Source: Allgaiera indica
Lineage (GTDB): Bacteria; Pseudomonadota; Alphaproteobacteria; Rhodobacterales; Rhodobacteraceae
Length of the DNA stretch: 64,000 bases
Reading direction: 5' to 3'
Assembly: GCF_900106675.1 (NCBI RefSeq)
Contig: NZ_FNOB01000001.1
Coordinates: forward strand, 124,001 to 188,000
Within the stretch, counting starts at the first letter, position 1, and each line of letters opens with the position of its first letter. Made by a program: the position numbers and the translations under genes. The notes under the pieces are model-generated. The model was given only the letters and a program-made list of their open reading frames with translations, did no database searches and was not told where the DNA came from. This document shows, piece after piece, positions 8,248-17,983 of this stretch.

Positions 8248-9696
8248 CTATTGCGCGGCTTCGCTTCCCCAGCCGGAAATCGCCTTGGCCTCAAGGAATT
8301 CCTCGATCCCCCAGACGCCACCCTCGCGCGCCCGGCCCGAGGATTTCACCCCGCCGAACGGCGCCCCGGCACCGCGCGGCTGGCCGTTCATCTCGACCAT
8401 GCCGGACCGCAGGCGCAGCGCCACGCGGTTGCGTCTTGCCGGGTCTTGGCTTTGGACGTAGTTCGCCAGCCCGTAGACCGTGTCGTTGGCGATCCGCACC
8501 GCCTCTTCCTCGGTGTCGAAGGGGATCATCGCCAGCACCGGGCCGAAGATCTCTTCCTTCTCGATGGTCATACCCGGGGTCACATCCGCGAAGACGGTGG
8601 GCCGCACGAAATAGCCTCGGTTCACGCCCTCGGGCCGGCCGGTGCCGCCGCCGACCAGCCGCGCGCCCTCGTCGATACCCGCCTGGATCAGACCCTGGAT
8701 CTTTTCAAACTGCGCCGCGTTGACCACCGGCCCCATGTGCCGCCCCTCGTCGCGCGGGCTGCCCACCGAAAGCTTGCCGGCCACTTCGCGCGCGATCTCG
8801 ACGGCCTGGTCATAGATCGGACGCTCGACCAGCATCCGGGTCGGCGCGTTGCAGCTTTGGCCGGTGTTATTGAAGCAATGCAGCACGCCGCGCTTCACCG
8901 CCTTGTCGTCGGCATCGGCAAAGATCAGGTTCGCGCCCTTGCCGCCCAGCTCCAGAACCACGCGTTTCAGCGTCTCGGCCGCCGCCTTCGAGATCGCCTT
9001 GCCGGCCCGGGTCGAGCCGGTGAACGAGATCATCTCGACATCGGGATGGGTGGAAAGCTGGCTACCCACGCCCGCGCCATCGCCGTTGACCAGGTTGAAG
9101 ACGCCCGCGGGCACGCCGGCCTCATCCAGGATCTCGGCGAAAACCACCGCCGACAGCGGCGCCTCCTCGGAAGGTTTCAGCACCATGGTGCAGCCGGCCA
9201 GTAGCGCGGGGATCACCTTCAGGGTGATCTGGTTCATCGGCCAGTTCCACGGCGTGATCAGGCCGACCACGCCGATCGGCTCCATCGCGATGCGGTCGTC
9301 GGGCGCGTGGGGACCCAGAGGGCGCAGGAACTCGATCTGATCCATCGCCCGGATGAAGTTCTTGATATGGCCGATCCCGGCCGGTACCTGCTGCTGACGC
9401 GCCATGTCTATCGGCGCGCCCATCTCCAGGCTGATCGCCTGGGCCAGGTCCTCGCCGCGCGCCTTGTAGATCTCTAGGATCTTCTTCACCACATCGACCC
9501 GGGCAGAGGGATCGGTCCGCGACCAGGTCTCGAAGGCGCGCTTGGCTGCGGCGACGGCGGCGTCGGTATCGGCCTGGTCGCCCAGCGAGATCACCGCGCA
9601 GGGATCTTCGGTCGCCGGATCGATGACTTCGTGATCGCGCGCGGCGGCGGGTGCCACCCAGGCGCCGTCGATGTAGAAATCGGTCTTGCGGATCAT
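8248..9696 (-). CDS. NAD(P)-dependent aldehyde dehydrogenase
   Basis: The enzyme (482 residues) oxidises an aldehyde to a carboxylate. The start MIRKTDFYIDG at 9696 is preferred over an in-frame ATG at 9756 because GGAGGAGGGG lies directly upstream. Family motifs are present in order: TPWNWP, the cofactor loop FTGSTRAGK, catalytic Glu in LELGGKGANL, catalytic Cys in GQSCNAPTRM, and EEIFGPVLAM. The substrate is not predictable; betaine-aldehyde and other broad-range ALDH branches share these motifs. It is transcribed alone, convergent with uspA and divergent from the peroxiredoxin gene. Confidence 0.93.
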   Translation of the reverse strand: MIRKTDFYIDGAWVAPAAARDHEVIDPATEDPCAVISLGDQADTDAAVAAAKRAFETWSRTDPSARVDVVKKILEIYKARGEDLAQAISLEMGAPIDMARQQQVPAGIGHIKNFIRAMDQIEFLRPLGPHAPDDRIAMEPIGVVGLITPWNWPMNQITLKVIPALLAGCTMVLKPSEEAPLSAVVFAEILDEAGVPAGVFNLVNGDGAGVGSQLSTHPDVEMISFTGSTRAGKAISKAAAETLKRVVLELGGKGANLIFADADDKAVKRGVLHCFNNTGQSCNAPTRMLVERPIYDQAVEIAREVAGKLSVGSPRDEGRHMGPVVNAAQFEKIQGLIQAGIDEGARLVGGGTGRPEGVNRGYFVRPTVFADVTPGMTIEKEEIFGPVLAMIPFDTEEEAVRIANDTVYGLANYVQSQDPARRNRVALRLRSGMVEMNGQPRGAGAPFGGVKSSGRAREGGVWGIEEFLEAKAISGWGSEAAQ

Positions 9697-9916
9697 TGGC
9701 AGCCCCTCCTCCTGGAAAACTGGCGCCACCCTGCCACCGGGCCCCGCGACCCGCAAGTGCGACCTCGGCTGCCCCAGGGGCGCCCGGACCCGGGCGCCCG
9801 GACCGGGGGAACCCGCCGACCCGCTGGAAAGAGCGGCATTTGGATCTAAGATCTTTATCTCGCGCGCACATTGTATATTTGTGACCCGGCGACCGCCTCA
9901 GACGAAAGGATCTACC

Positions 9917-10570
9917 ATGGGACTGCGCATCAACGATATCGCCCCCGATTTCACTGCCGACTCCACCGAGGGCAAGATCTCCTTCCACAACTGGATCGGA
10001 AACAGCTATGCGATTCTATTTTCGCATCCGAAGGACTTCACCCCTGTCTGCACCACCGAATTCAGCGCCGTGGCCCAACTGGCCCAGGACTTCGAGAAGC
10101 GCGACACCAAGGTCATGGGTGTGTCCGTGGACAGCGTCGCCGAACACATGAAGTGGAAAGCCGACATCGAGAAGGTGGCGGGGGTGCCGGCGAACTTCCC
10201 GATCATCGACGACAGTTCGCTGACGGTATCGAAGCTTTACGACATGCTGCCCGCCGAAGCCTACCTGCCCGATGGCCGCACCCCGGCCGACAGTGCCACG
10301 GTGCGCACGGTGTTCATCATCGGCCCCGACAAGAAGGTGAGGCTGACGATGACCTATCCGATGTCGGTGGGCCGCAACTTCGCCGAGATCGTGCGCGCCC
10401 TGGATGCGGTTCGCGCGACCGACGGCGCGCCCTTCGCCACCCCGGCGAACTGGCTGCCCGGTCACGACATGATCGTGGCCATGTCGGTCTCGACCGAGGA
10501 GGCCCAGGCGAAATTCGGTGAAGTCGAGGTGAAGCTGCCCTATCTGCGCACGATCAGGGTTCCGTCCTGA
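9917..10570 (+). CDS. 1-Cys peroxiredoxin (Prx6 type)
   Basis: This thiol peroxidase of 217 residues reduces hydrogen peroxide or organic peroxides. The peroxidatic motif PKDFTPVCTTEF places the active Cys at residue 45, with Thr42 and Pro38 of the P-x3-T-x2-C signature and Arg in TVRTVFII. No other Cys exists in the protein, so it is a true 1-Cys enzyme needing an external reductant. The long C-terminal extension with WLPGHD is typical of Prx6. The start is the ATG after GAAAGGA. A palindromic terminator follows. Regulation is not evident. Confidence 0.95.
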   Translation: MGLRINDIAPDFTADSTEGKISFHNWIGNSYAILFSHPKDFTPVCTTEFSAVAQLAQDFEKRDTKVMGVSVDSVAEHMKWKADIEKVAGVPANFPIIDDSSLTVSKLYDMLPAEAYLPDGRTPADSATVRTVFIIGPDKKVRLTMTYPMSVGRNFAEIVRALDAVRATDGAPFATPANWLPGHDMIVAMSVSTEEAQAKFGEVEVKLPYLRTIRVPS

Positions 10571-10601
10571 CCCGGACGCATGGCGACACCGGAAATGCGC
10601 A

Positions 10602-10629
10602 AGGCCCCGGAATTCCGGGGCCTCTTTCA
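10602..10629. terminator. Terminator after the peroxiredoxin gene
   Basis: A perfect 22-bp palindrome spans 10602-10623 (11-bp stem with the central AATT as loop) and is followed by CTTTC. It ends the peroxiredoxin transcript and may also stop readthrough from the convergent soeABC operon. Confidence 0.8.
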
Positions 10630-10720
10630 TGTCGCGGGCGCCCTGTCGCCCTGGACCGTTTGCGCCCGGATCCGCGCATTCCGGTCCGTGACCCCCCGGG
10701 GGGGGGCACGTAAAGCCCGC

Positions 10721-11602
10721 CTAGCGTGCGCCGTAATAAAGGCCCACGACATGTTCGGCCTCGGCGAAGAACAGCCATCGTGCCGCGGCGGCGCCGGTCA
10801 GGTGAAAGATCAGCGCCAGGGCGATGCCGAACAGGCTGCCCTCGGGGGCGATCAGCATAACCAGCGCGGGCAGGATGGCCGCGAAGGCCACGGCGATCAC
10901 CCGCAACTTCTGGGCATGGCGGCGACCGACGACATAGATCATCTCGTCCATCAGATAGTTGGTGCCGGTATGCGGCCCCTCGTAAAGCCGCACCTTGCCG
11001 ATCTTGCCCAGGCCCGTCGCGGTTTCCATGGTCGAACCGCTGTCGGCCAGGCGCTTGTCGCCGACGTTGAAGATCGCGACCAGCACGGCCGTCAGCACCA
11101 CGCAAAGAAGGATCGACAGCACGTTGAAGCCGGACAGGATCGCCCCGCCGGTCAGGGCGAAGGTCATGAACATCACCGGGGTCAGCCACTGGTTCCAGCG
11201 CGGCACTGTCTTGAGCTGCGCGTAGATCATCGAGGTGCAGAACACCGTGACCAGCGCCAGCAGCGCGCCCGGCCAGCCCAGGGTGGCCAGCGGGAAGCCG
11301 CCGAAGATCTCGAACAGGGCGACGGGCGCCAGGATCAGCAGGGTAAGGACCGAGAAGATGCCCTCGCGGCTAAGCCAGCTGGTGCGCCACTGGCTGAAGG
11401 CGCGGATCGCGTTCTTGGGGTTGCCAAGGTGGAAAACCGACGCCAGCAGGCCGACCACGGCAAACCCGTAGCCCAGGCCCCAGACCAGGAAGGCCGCCCA
11501 GCCCGCGGGCGGCACCACGAGGCCGGCGCCGAGATAGGCGAGGAAGCCGAAACCCAGCCCCGAGAGCACGGTAAAGACGATGACGGAGGGCGCAGGATGC
11601 AT
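10721..11602 (-). CDS. soeC: DmsC-family membrane anchor of a sulfite dehydrogenase-like complex
   Basis: The 293-residue protein is strongly hydrophobic with about eight membrane segments and resembles DmsC, the quinone-interacting anchor of DMSO reductase-type complexes (start MHPAPSVIVFTVLSGLG). Its start overlaps the soeB stop by one base (TGATG), so it is translationally coupled. In this context it should anchor SoeAB on the cytoplasmic face and pass sulfite electrons to quinone. DmsC of an actual DMSO reductase is the alternative, disfavoured because the catalytic subunit lacks a Tat signal. Confidence 0.8.
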   Translation of the reverse strand: MHPAPSVIVFTVLSGLGFGFLAYLGAGLVVPPAGWAAFLVWGLGYGFAVVGLLASVFHLGNPKNAIRAFSQWRTSWLSREGIFSVLTLLILAPVALFEIFGGFPLATLGWPGALLALVTVFCTSMIYAQLKTVPRWNQWLTPVMFMTFALTGGAILSGFNVLSILLCVVLTAVLVAIFNVGDKRLADSGSTMETATGLGKIGKVRLYEGPHTGTNYLMDEMIYVVGRRHAQKLRVIAVAFAAILPALVMLIAPEGSLFGIALALIFHLTGAAAARWLFFAEAEHVVGLYYGAR

Positions 11603-12339
11603 CAGAGTTTCTCCAGCAGGCGGTCAAGGAAGCCGGCCACGCCGGTGGCCTTGACGTCGGCGATGGGGGTCAGCGGCGCGGCGGCCGGGCGATCCTTGGG
11701 ACGCGGCGGCAGGTATTTGTTCACCGGCTTGGTGCCCTGTTCGGGCATCAGATCCATGCCGCCTCGTTCGGCCACCATGCGGCTGACATTGCTGTCGGGA
11801 TCGGCAAAATCGCCGAAATGCCGCGCGCCGGCCGGGCAGGTACGCACGCAGGCGGGCACGCGGTCCACCTCGGGGAGGTTCTCGTTGTAGATCCGGTCAA
11901 CGCAAAGCGTGCATTTCTTCATCACGCCCGCGGCGCGATCCATCTCGCGCGCGCCGTAGGGGCAGGCCCAGGCGCAAAGGCCGCAGCCCATGCAGGCGTC
12001 TTCGTTGACCAGCACGATGCCGTCCTCGGCGCGCTTGTAGCTGGCGCCGGTGGGGCAGACGGTGACGCAGGGCGCGTCCTCGCAATGCAGACAGGACTTG
12101 GGGAAGTGCACGGTCTGCGCGCAGCCCCCGCCCGAGGGCTGTACCTCGTAGGAATGGATGCGGTTGAGGAACGTCCCCGAGGGATCTTCCCCATAGGCAT
12201 TCATGTCGGCCAGAGGCGCGCCGTAGTTTTCGGTATTCCATCCCTTGCAGGCGGTCACGCAGGCGTGGCAGCCGACACAGATGTCCAGGTCGATCACAAG
12301 GCCCAGCTTGCGATCGGTCTTTTGCGGCAGCTCGGTCAT
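11602..12339 (-). CDS. soeB: Four-cluster ferredoxin subunit of a sulfite dehydrogenase-like complex
   Basis: The protein (245 residues) carries four Cys groups for [4Fe-4S] clusters: CVGCHACVTAC, CLHCEDAPCVTVC, CMGCGLCAWAC and CTLC with a late CVRTC. This is the DmsB/PhsB-type electron relay between the molybdenum subunit and the membrane anchor. It has no signal peptide. The start overlaps the stop of soeA (ATGA) and its stop overlaps soeC. Confidence 0.88.
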   Translation of the reverse strand: MTELPQKTDRKLGLVIDLDICVGCHACVTACKGWNTENYGAPLADMNAYGEDPSGTFLNRIHSYEVQPSGGGCAQTVHFPKSCLHCEDAPCVTVCPTGASYKRAEDGIVLVNEDACMGCGLCAWACPYGAREMDRAAGVMKKCTLCVDRIYNENLPEVDRVPACVRTCPAGARHFGDFADPDSNVSRMVAERGGMDLMPEQGTKPVNKYLPPRPKDRPAAAPLTPIADVKATGVAGFLDRLLEKL

Positions 12340-15137
12340 GCCTTTTCCCCCTGACGACGGTGCTTGGGTGCCTCGGGCACCGGCGACTTGATCGGCGGCA
12401 GGTTCGGCTCGGTGTGATGCCGGGCCGGGGCCTTCTCGATCTTCACCCGCAGGTCGAACCAGGCCGCCTGCCCCGTCACCGGATCGGAATTCGACCAGCG
12501 CAGCCCGTCGCCCTTGGCCGGCAGCAGTTCGTGGATCAGGTGGTTGAGCAGGAAGCCCTTGGTCGCCTCGGGCGCGTTCTCTTCCAGCGCCCAGGCGCCC
12601 TTGCGCTTGCCGATCGCGTTCCAGGTCCAGACCGTGTTCGGGTTCAGCCCCGCCATATGCGCCACCGGCACCACGATCTCGCCATGTGGCGAGCTTACCC
12701 GCGCCCAGTCGCCCTCGGCGAAGCCGTGCTTTTCCCAGATCCCGGTGGGCAGGTAGAGCGGGTTTTGCCCGTGGATCTGGCGCAGCCAGGCGTTCTGGCT
12801 GCCCCAGGAATGGTACATCGCCATCGGCCGCTGGGTCAGGGCGTGGATGGGATAATCCTCGGCGTCCTCGTCCCCGAAGGGGGTGTACCAGCAGGGAAGC
12901 GGCTCCATCGCCTGTTTCAGCCGGTCGCGCAGATGGTCCGGCGGCTGGCGGTCGCCATGACCCTCGGCGGCCAGCTGGAAGCGGCGCATCGGTTCGGAAT
13001 AGAGCGAGAAGAGATAGGGCGAGGGCGCGTCGAACAGCCCGATCTTCACCGCCCAGTCCTGATAGCTCTTGTTCCAGGGTTTGAAGTAGGAGCCGTCCTC
13101 GGGCATGTGCGCCAGGAAGAAGGCGCCGTTCTCGATGTAGCGCTTGATCTGGTCGGGGTTCGGGGCGCCGCGGCCCACACCTTCGCCATTGCCACGAAAG
13201 CCCATCAGCGGCCCCACGCCGGGGCGGCGCTCGTGGCTGACGATGTAGTCGGCGTAGTCCTTGTACTTGGCGCCGCCGTCCTCATTGACGAAGCCCGGCA
13301 GACCCAGCCGCGCGCCCAGGTCGATCAGCACCGACTGGAAGCCGCGCACATTGCGATCCGGCTCGACCACCGGCCAGCGGATCGCATCCGCCGCCGCGTC
13401 GGCCTCGCCGATGGGACGGTCGAGCAGGCTGATGCAATCGTGGCGTTCCAGATAGGTCGTGTCGGGCAGGATCAGGTCGGCATAGGCGACCATCTCGGAC
13501 GAATAGGCGTCGGAATAGATGATTCGCGGAATCACATATTCGCCGTCCTCGCCCTTGTCGGTGAGCATCTCGATCACCGCGCGGGTGTTCATCGAGGAGT
13601 TCCACGCCATGTTCGCCATGTATAGAAACAGCGTGTCGATCTTGTAGGGATCGCCGGCATGGGCGTTCGAGATGACCATGTGCATCATGCCGTGCGCCGA
13701 CAGCGGGTTCTCCCACGAGAACGCCTTGTCGATGCGCGCGGGGCTGCCGTCTTCCTTCAGCGCCAGATGTTCTGGCCCCAAAGGATAGCCCAGATGCGGG
13801 CCGTTCAGCGGCTTGCCGGGCGTCACGCCGCAATGCGGCTTGGGATGGCCTTCCACGGGTTTCGGATAGGGCGGCTTCATGCGCCAGCCGCCGGGGCATT
13901 CCACCGCCCCCAGCAGCACCTGCAGCATGTGCAGCGCACGCGCGGTCTGGAAGCCGTTGGAATGGGCCGAGATGCCGCGCATCGCGTGGAAGCTGACCGG
14001 GCGGCCGATCATCTTGTCATGCTTGTCGCCGCGGAAATCGGTCCAGGGCTGGTCCAGCTCGATCGCCTCGTCGAAGGCGACGTGCGCCAGCTCGGCGGCG
14101 AAACCCTTGATGCGCTCGGCGCTGATGCCGACGCGTTCGGCCACGGCCTCGGGGGCGTATTTCTCGTCGAGGTATTTCTCGGCCATCACCTGAAAGACGG
14201 TGCGGCAGCCCTGGTGCGTGGCCCCCAGATCGGGCCGCACGCCGGGGGTGTCGAAGGGCACCGGCTTGCCCGAGCGCTTGTCGATCACCAGAAGCTTGTC
14301 GTCGGCATCGCGCAGAAGCAGGCCGTTCTCGGGGCCCGCGTCGGCCTTGACCAGACAGGGCGCGTTGGTGAACCGCGCCAGGTATTCGAGGTCGATCTTG
14401 CCGGCCTTGAACAGCTCATGCACCAGCGCCAGGATCAGCAGACCGTCGGCGCCTGGCGTGACGCCATACCAATCGTCGGCCACGGCATTATAGCCCGAAC
14501 GGATCGGGTTCACGCCGATGACCCTGCCGCCGCGGGTCTTCAGCTTGCCGATGCCCATCTTGATCGGGTTGCTGTCGTGATCCTCGGCCACGCCGAACAG
14601 GACGAACAGCTTGGTGCGGTCCCAGTCGGGCGTGCCGAATTCCCAGAACGCGCCGCCGATCGTGTAGATCCCGCCCGCCGCCATGTTGACCGAGCAGAAG
14701 CCGCCATGCGCGGCGTAGTTCTGCGTGCCATAGGCCTGGGCCCAGAAACCGGTCAGCGATTGCGACTGGTCGCGCCCGGTGAAGAAGGCCATCTTTTCGG
14801 GGTTGGTCTCGCGCAGCGGTTTAAGCCAGCTGACGGCCAGTTCAAGCGCCTCGTCCCAGCTGATCTCCTGGAACTCGCCCGAGCCGCGCGGCCCGACCCG
14901 CTTCATCGGGTGGCGCAGGCGCGAGGGCGCGGTGACCTGCATGATCCCCGAGGAACCCTTGGCGCAGAGCACCCCCTTGTTGATCGGATGGTCGCGATTG
15001 CCCTCGATATAGGCGACACGGCCGTTCTTCATGTGCACGTTGATACCGCAACGGCAGGCGCACATATAACAGGTGGTCTTGCGGATCTCGTCGGATACCT
15101 TCGGAGAGGTGTCCAGTATCGGCTGCCGATATGTCAT
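12336..15137 (-). CDS. soeA: Molybdopterin oxidoreductase, SoeA-type sulfite dehydrogenase catalytic subunit
   Basis: This large molybdenum enzyme (933 residues) has an N-terminal [4Fe-4S] motif (TTCYMCACRCGI, residues about 21-32, and a later Cys in GVLCAKG), a molybdopterin core and a C-terminal Mo-cofactor-binding domain. There is no twin-arginine or Sec signal, so it should stay in the cytoplasm. A DmsABC-like trio lacking the Tat signal fits SoeABC, the sulfite:quinone oxidoreductase known in Allochromatium and Ruegeria; the string FCSVNMAAGGIYTIGG also looks SoeA-like to me. Thiosulfate/polysulfide reductase-type or formate dehydrogenase-like activity is possible. A TauE/SafE permease is encoded elsewhere in the window (38381-39133). 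Confidence 0.75.
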   Translation of the reverse strand: MTYRQPILDTSPKVSDEIRKTTCYMCACRCGINVHMKNGRVAYIEGNRDHPINKGVLCAKGSSGIMQVTAPSRLRHPMKRVGPRGSGEFQEISWDEALELAVSWLKPLRETNPEKMAFFTGRDQSQSLTGFWAQAYGTQNYAAHGGFCSVNMAAGGIYTIGGAFWEFGTPDWDRTKLFVLFGVAEDHDSNPIKMGIGKLKTRGGRVIGVNPIRSGYNAVADDWYGVTPGADGLLILALVHELFKAGKIDLEYLARFTNAPCLVKADAGPENGLLLRDADDKLLVIDKRSGKPVPFDTPGVRPDLGATHQGCRTVFQVMAEKYLDEKYAPEAVAERVGISAERIKGFAAELAHVAFDEAIELDQPWTDFRGDKHDKMIGRPVSFHAMRGISAHSNGFQTARALHMLQVLLGAVECPGGWRMKPPYPKPVEGHPKPHCGVTPGKPLNGPHLGYPLGPEHLALKEDGSPARIDKAFSWENPLSAHGMMHMVISNAHAGDPYKIDTLFLYMANMAWNSSMNTRAVIEMLTDKGEDGEYVIPRIIYSDAYSSEMVAYADLILPDTTYLERHDCISLLDRPIGEADAAADAIRWPVVEPDRNVRGFQSVLIDLGARLGLPGFVNEDGGAKYKDYADYIVSHERRPGVGPLMGFRGNGEGVGRGAPNPDQIKRYIENGAFFLAHMPEDGSYFKPWNKSYQDWAVKIGLFDAPSPYLFSLYSEPMRRFQLAAEGHGDRQPPDHLRDRLKQAMEPLPCWYTPFGDEDAEDYPIHALTQRPMAMYHSWGSQNAWLRQIHGQNPLYLPTGIWEKHGFAEGDWARVSSPHGEIVVPVAHMAGLNPNTVWTWNAIGKRKGAWALEENAPEATKGFLLNHLIHELLPAKGDGLRWSNSDPVTGQAAWFDLRVKIEKAPARHHTEPNLPPIKSPVPEAPKHRRQGEKA

Positions 15138-15243
15138 CCCTGTCGCGCTCCTCCAGCCACATATGCAGGCGTCCGAATATACTAATCAGCAATTTGTTCC
15201 AACTCCAAGTTTCCTCACGACGCTGTGTCGGCATTTTTCGCTT

Positions 15244-15273
15244 TCCGTCCGGACCGGTTAATTATCGGACGGA
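15244..15273. promoter_or_regulatory. Inverted repeat in the soeA / DUF4170 divergent promoter region
   Basis: Arms TCCGTCCG (15244-15251) and CGGACGGA (15266-15273) flank 14 bp that include the AT-rich TTAATTAT. It lies 107 bp before soeA and 86 bp before the DUF4170 gene. The layout fits an operator for a dimeric regulator. No regulator gene is adjacent. Confidence 0.45.
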
Positions 15274-15358
15274 CGGGTTGAATCGGGCCTCCGTGCCGCT
15301 TGACCCTCGGCGCGCAATGTCTAGGTTGCGCGCAACTTCCGCCTAACAGGAGCCTCGC

Positions 15359-15604
15359 ATGACCCAGCGCCTTCATCTCGTCTTCGGCGGGGAGTTGATA
15401 AACCCCGCCCAGTCGGTCTTTAAGGATGTCTCGAAGATCCACATCGTCGGCATGTACCCCGATTACAAATCCGCCCATGCCGCCTGGAAAGCCGAAGCCC
15501 AGCGCACGGTGGACGACGCGCATACGCGCTATTTCATCGCCCACCTGCACCGCCTGCGTGACGAGGAAACCCCCGCCAGCGCGACGGAAGAGTTGGGCGA
15601 CTAG
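15359..15604 (+). CDS. DUF4170 domain-containing protein
   Basis: The 81-residue soluble protein matches the small DUF4170 family in size and sequence (TQRLHLVFGGEL at the start, MYPDYKSAHAAWKAEAQRTVDDA in the middle). AGGAG lies before the ATG. It lies 8 bp upstream of waaA and directly ahead of lpxK, an arrangement common in alphaproteobacteria, which suggests an accessory role in lipopolysaccharide assembly. Its biochemical role is unknown. Confidence 0.85.
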   Translation: MTQRLHLVFGGELINPAQSVFKDVSKIHIVGMYPDYKSAHAAWKAEAQRTVDDAHTRYFIAHLHRLRDEETPASATEELGD

Positions 15605-15612
15605 GGCCGCCG

Positions 15613-16914
15613 ATGGCCTTCCCGCTTGGGCTGAGACTCTACCTTTTCGCCACGGCACGGCGCGCGCGCCCTGGCGGACAGGAGCCGGCCGGCCGAGCGG
15701 ATCGCCCTTCGGGGCCGCTGATCTGGATGCCGCTTGCGGGCGGCATTCCCCCAAGCCTGCCCCAGCTGATCGGCCACTTGCAGGAGGCACCCGGCGCGAC
15801 CCGGAGCACCCCCGAGGTGCTGGTGACCCTGCCCGGCGACGCGTCCCCTTCCCTGCCGCCCGATGTGCTGGTGGCCTCGGCCCCGCCCCAGTCCCTGCCC
15901 GATATCCGCCGCTTTCTGGATCGCTGGCGCCCCGATCTGGTGGTGCTGACGGGTGACTGCCTGCCCGCGGCCCTGATCCACGAGGCCAGGCGCGCCGGCA
16001 TCGCCGTGCAATGGATCGACGCCGCCCCGCCGCGTGCCGGGCACCCAAAGCGCTTTCCCGGCGTGCTGCGCGCGCTTTTGCAAAGCCTTTCCCTGATCGT
16101 CGCCCGCGATCGCGAATCCGCCCGTGCCCTGCGCCGCCTGGGCGCGTCCGACAGCCGCATCGAGATCGCCGGCGCCCCGCATGAGGAACCCATCGTCCTT
16201 CCTTACGTCGAGGCCGAGCGCGAGGCGATGGCGGCGCTGCTGCGCGCGCGCCCGATCTGGCTGGCCGCGGGCCTGCCCGAGGCCGAGGAAAACCTGGTGC
16301 TGGAAGCCCACCGCGCGGCGCTGCGCAAGGCGCATCGATTGCTGCTTATCGCCGTGCCGCACGATCCGGCGCGCGCCGAGGCGCTGCGCGCCAAGATGGA
16401 GATCGCCCAGGGCTGGTCCGTCGCCTGCCGTTCGTCCGACGAGGAGCCCGACGAAGAGGTCCAGGCCTATATCGCCGACACCGAAGGAGAGATGGGCCTT
16501 TGGTACCGCCTTGCGCCGATCAGCTACATGGGCGGCAGCCTCACGTCCGGCGCGCGGCGCTCTCCGCTGGAGGCCGCCGCGCTGGGTTCCGCCATCGTCC
16601 ACGGGCCCGAGCACGGCCCCCACGGCGCCACCTTCGTACGCCTGGCCGAGGCCCGCGCCACCCGGCCGATCCTGTCCTCGCCAGAGCTGGGCCGCGCGGT
16701 GGCCGAACTGATCGCCCCCGACCGCGCCGCCGCATTGTCGCACAACGCATGGGAGGCCAGCACCGCCGGCGCCGAGGCCACCGACCGGCTGGCCGCGATG
16801 ATCGCCGCCGCCCTGCCACAGCCAGCGGCCGACAACGCGGGCGACGAGGCTGACGCGGACACCGCCGCGGCGGGGCCCGGTCGCGGCGCTCCGACCGAAA
16901 GGGAAGCACCATGA
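15613..16914 (+). CDS. waaA: 3-deoxy-D-manno-octulosonic acid (Kdo) transferase
   Basis: This inner-membrane-associated GT-B glycosyltransferase adds Kdo to the lipid A precursor. At 433 residues it is near the usual length. The C-terminal half contains [11 protein letters not shown] and [20 protein letters not shown], the CMP-Kdo-binding motifs of WaaA. The N-terminal membrane-anchor helix seen in enterobacterial WaaA is weak here. The gene overlaps lpxK by 4 bp and follows DUF4170, forming one operon. Confidence 0.93.
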   Translation: MAFPLGLRLYLFATARRARPGGQEPAGRADRPSGPLIWMPLAGGIPPSLPQLIGHLQEAPGATRSTPEVLVTLPGDASPSLPPDVLVASAPPQSLPDIRRFLDRWRPDLVVLTGDCLPAALIHEARRAGIAVQWIDAAPPRAGHPKRFPGVLRALLQSLSLIVARDRESARALRRLGASDSRIEIAGAPHEEPIVLPYVEAEREAMAALLRARPIWLAAGLPEAEENLVLEAHRAALRKAHRLLLIAVPHDPARAEALRAKMEIAQGWSVACRSSDEEPDEEVQAYIADTEGEMGLWYRLAPISYMGGSLTSGARRSPLEAAALGSAIVHGPEHGPHGATFVRLAEARATRPILSSPELGRAVAELIAPDRAAALSHNAWEASTAGAEATDRLAAMIAAALPQPAADNAGDEADADTAAAGPGRGAPTEREAP

Positions 16915-17912
16915 TGCGCGCGCCCGCCTTCTGGGACCTGCCCCGCGCCACGCTGGCCGCGCGGCTGCTGCAGCCACTCGGCGCGCTTTACGCCATGGGC
17001 ACGGCACGGCGGCTGGCGCGCGGCGGGCCGGGCATGCGCGCCCAGGTCCCGGTGATCTGCGTCGGCAATCTCAGCGCCGGCGGCACCGGCAAGACACCCA
17101 CCGTCATCGCCCTGGTTCAGCGCCTGGCCGAACGCGGCATCACCGCCCATACGGTTTCGCGCGGCTATGGCGGGCGGCTTGCGGGGCCGCTGCGCGTCGA
17201 CCCCGCGCGCCATACCGCCGCCGATGTCGGGGACGAGCCCTTGCTGCTGGCCGCCTTCACCCCCGCCTGGATCGCCCGCGACCGCGCCGCCGGGGTGCGC
17301 GCGGCGCAAGCGGCGGGGGCGCGGGCGATCGTGCTGGACGACGGCTTTCAAAGCCCCGCCGTGGTTCAGGATCTGGCGATCGTCGTGGTCGATGCCGCGC
17401 GCGGCTTCGGCAACGGGCTGTGCCTGCCCGCCGGCCCGCTGCGCGAACCCGTCGCCACCGGCCTGTCTCGCGCGGGGCTGCTGCTGTCGATCGGCCCGGA
17501 TCCGGCGCAGAGGTCGTTTCGCGACCGCTGGGGTTCCTCCCTGCCCCCGGGCCTGCCCCTTCTGACGGGCGAACTCGCACCGTTGCAGATGGGGATGGAC
17601 TGGCACGATCAGCCGGTGCTCGCCTTCGCCGGCATCGGCCACCCCGAGAAATTCTTCGCCACGCTGCGCGGCCTGGGCGCCCGGATGATCCATGTCGAGG
17701 CGCTGGAAGACCACCAGCCGCTGACCGAGGCGCTGATGACCCGGCTGGAACGCGACGCCGAAGCCGCCGGTGCCCAACTGGTGACGACGGAAAAGGACGC
17801 CGTGCGCCTGCCCGCGCACTTCCGCCCGAAGGTGCTGACGCTGCCGGTGCGGCTGCAACTGGACGCGCCAGAGGCGCTGGACGCGCCCCTCGACCGGCTC
17901 TTCGGCGCCTGA
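16911..17912 (+). CDS. lpxK: Tetraacyldisaccharide 4'-kinase
   Basis: LpxK (333 residues) phosphorylates the 4' position of the lipid A disaccharide at the inner membrane. Visible features are the P-loop [13 protein letters not shown] (residues about 47-59), the conserved SRGYGG, LDDGFQ and a C-terminal HPEKFF/EDHQPLT region. The start is the first of two adjacent ATGs, overlapping waaA's stop. It is the last gene of the operon and is followed after 13 nt by copy A of the dispersed 3' repeat. Confidence 0.96.
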   Translation: MMRAPAFWDLPRATLAARLLQPLGALYAMGTARRLARGGPGMRAQVPVICVGNLSAGGTGKTPTVIALVQRLAERGITAHTVSRGYGGRLAGPLRVDPARHTAADVGDEPLLLAAFTPAWIARDRAAGVRAAQAAGARAIVLDDGFQSPAVVQDLAIVVVDAARGFGNGLCLPAGPLREPVATGLSRAGLLLSIGPDPAQRSFRDRWGSSLPPGLPLLTGELAPLQMGMDWHDQPVLAFAGIGHPEKFFATLRGLGARMIHVEALEDHQPLTEALMTRLERDAEAAGAQLVTTEKDAVRLPAHFRPKVLTLPVRLQLDAPEALDAPLDRLFGA

Positions 17913-17925
17913 GCCTGCACCCTTC

Positions 17926-17974
17926 TTCATCTTGGCGGGAATACTCCGGGGGCGCAGGGGGCGGCGCCCCCGCC
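17926..17974 (+). repeat. Dispersed 3'-end repeat, copy A
   Basis: This element begins TTCATCTTGG, continues with AATACTC and ends in a G-run/C-run hairpin (GGGGGC-GGC-GCCCCC type). It starts 14 nt after the lpxK stop, in the same orientation, and lies between convergent lpxK and tag. Three more copies occur in the window (24391, 34984, 55961). The hairpin suggests transcript end formation or stabilisation. Confidence 0.85.
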
Positions 17975-17983
17975 CGCGGCGTC

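Noticed and set aside
10695-10707. CCCCCGGGGGGGG stretch downstream of soeC as a terminator
   Set aside because: It lacks a loop and a T-tract; the peroxiredoxin palindrome at 10602-10623 is the better candidate for stopping transcription.
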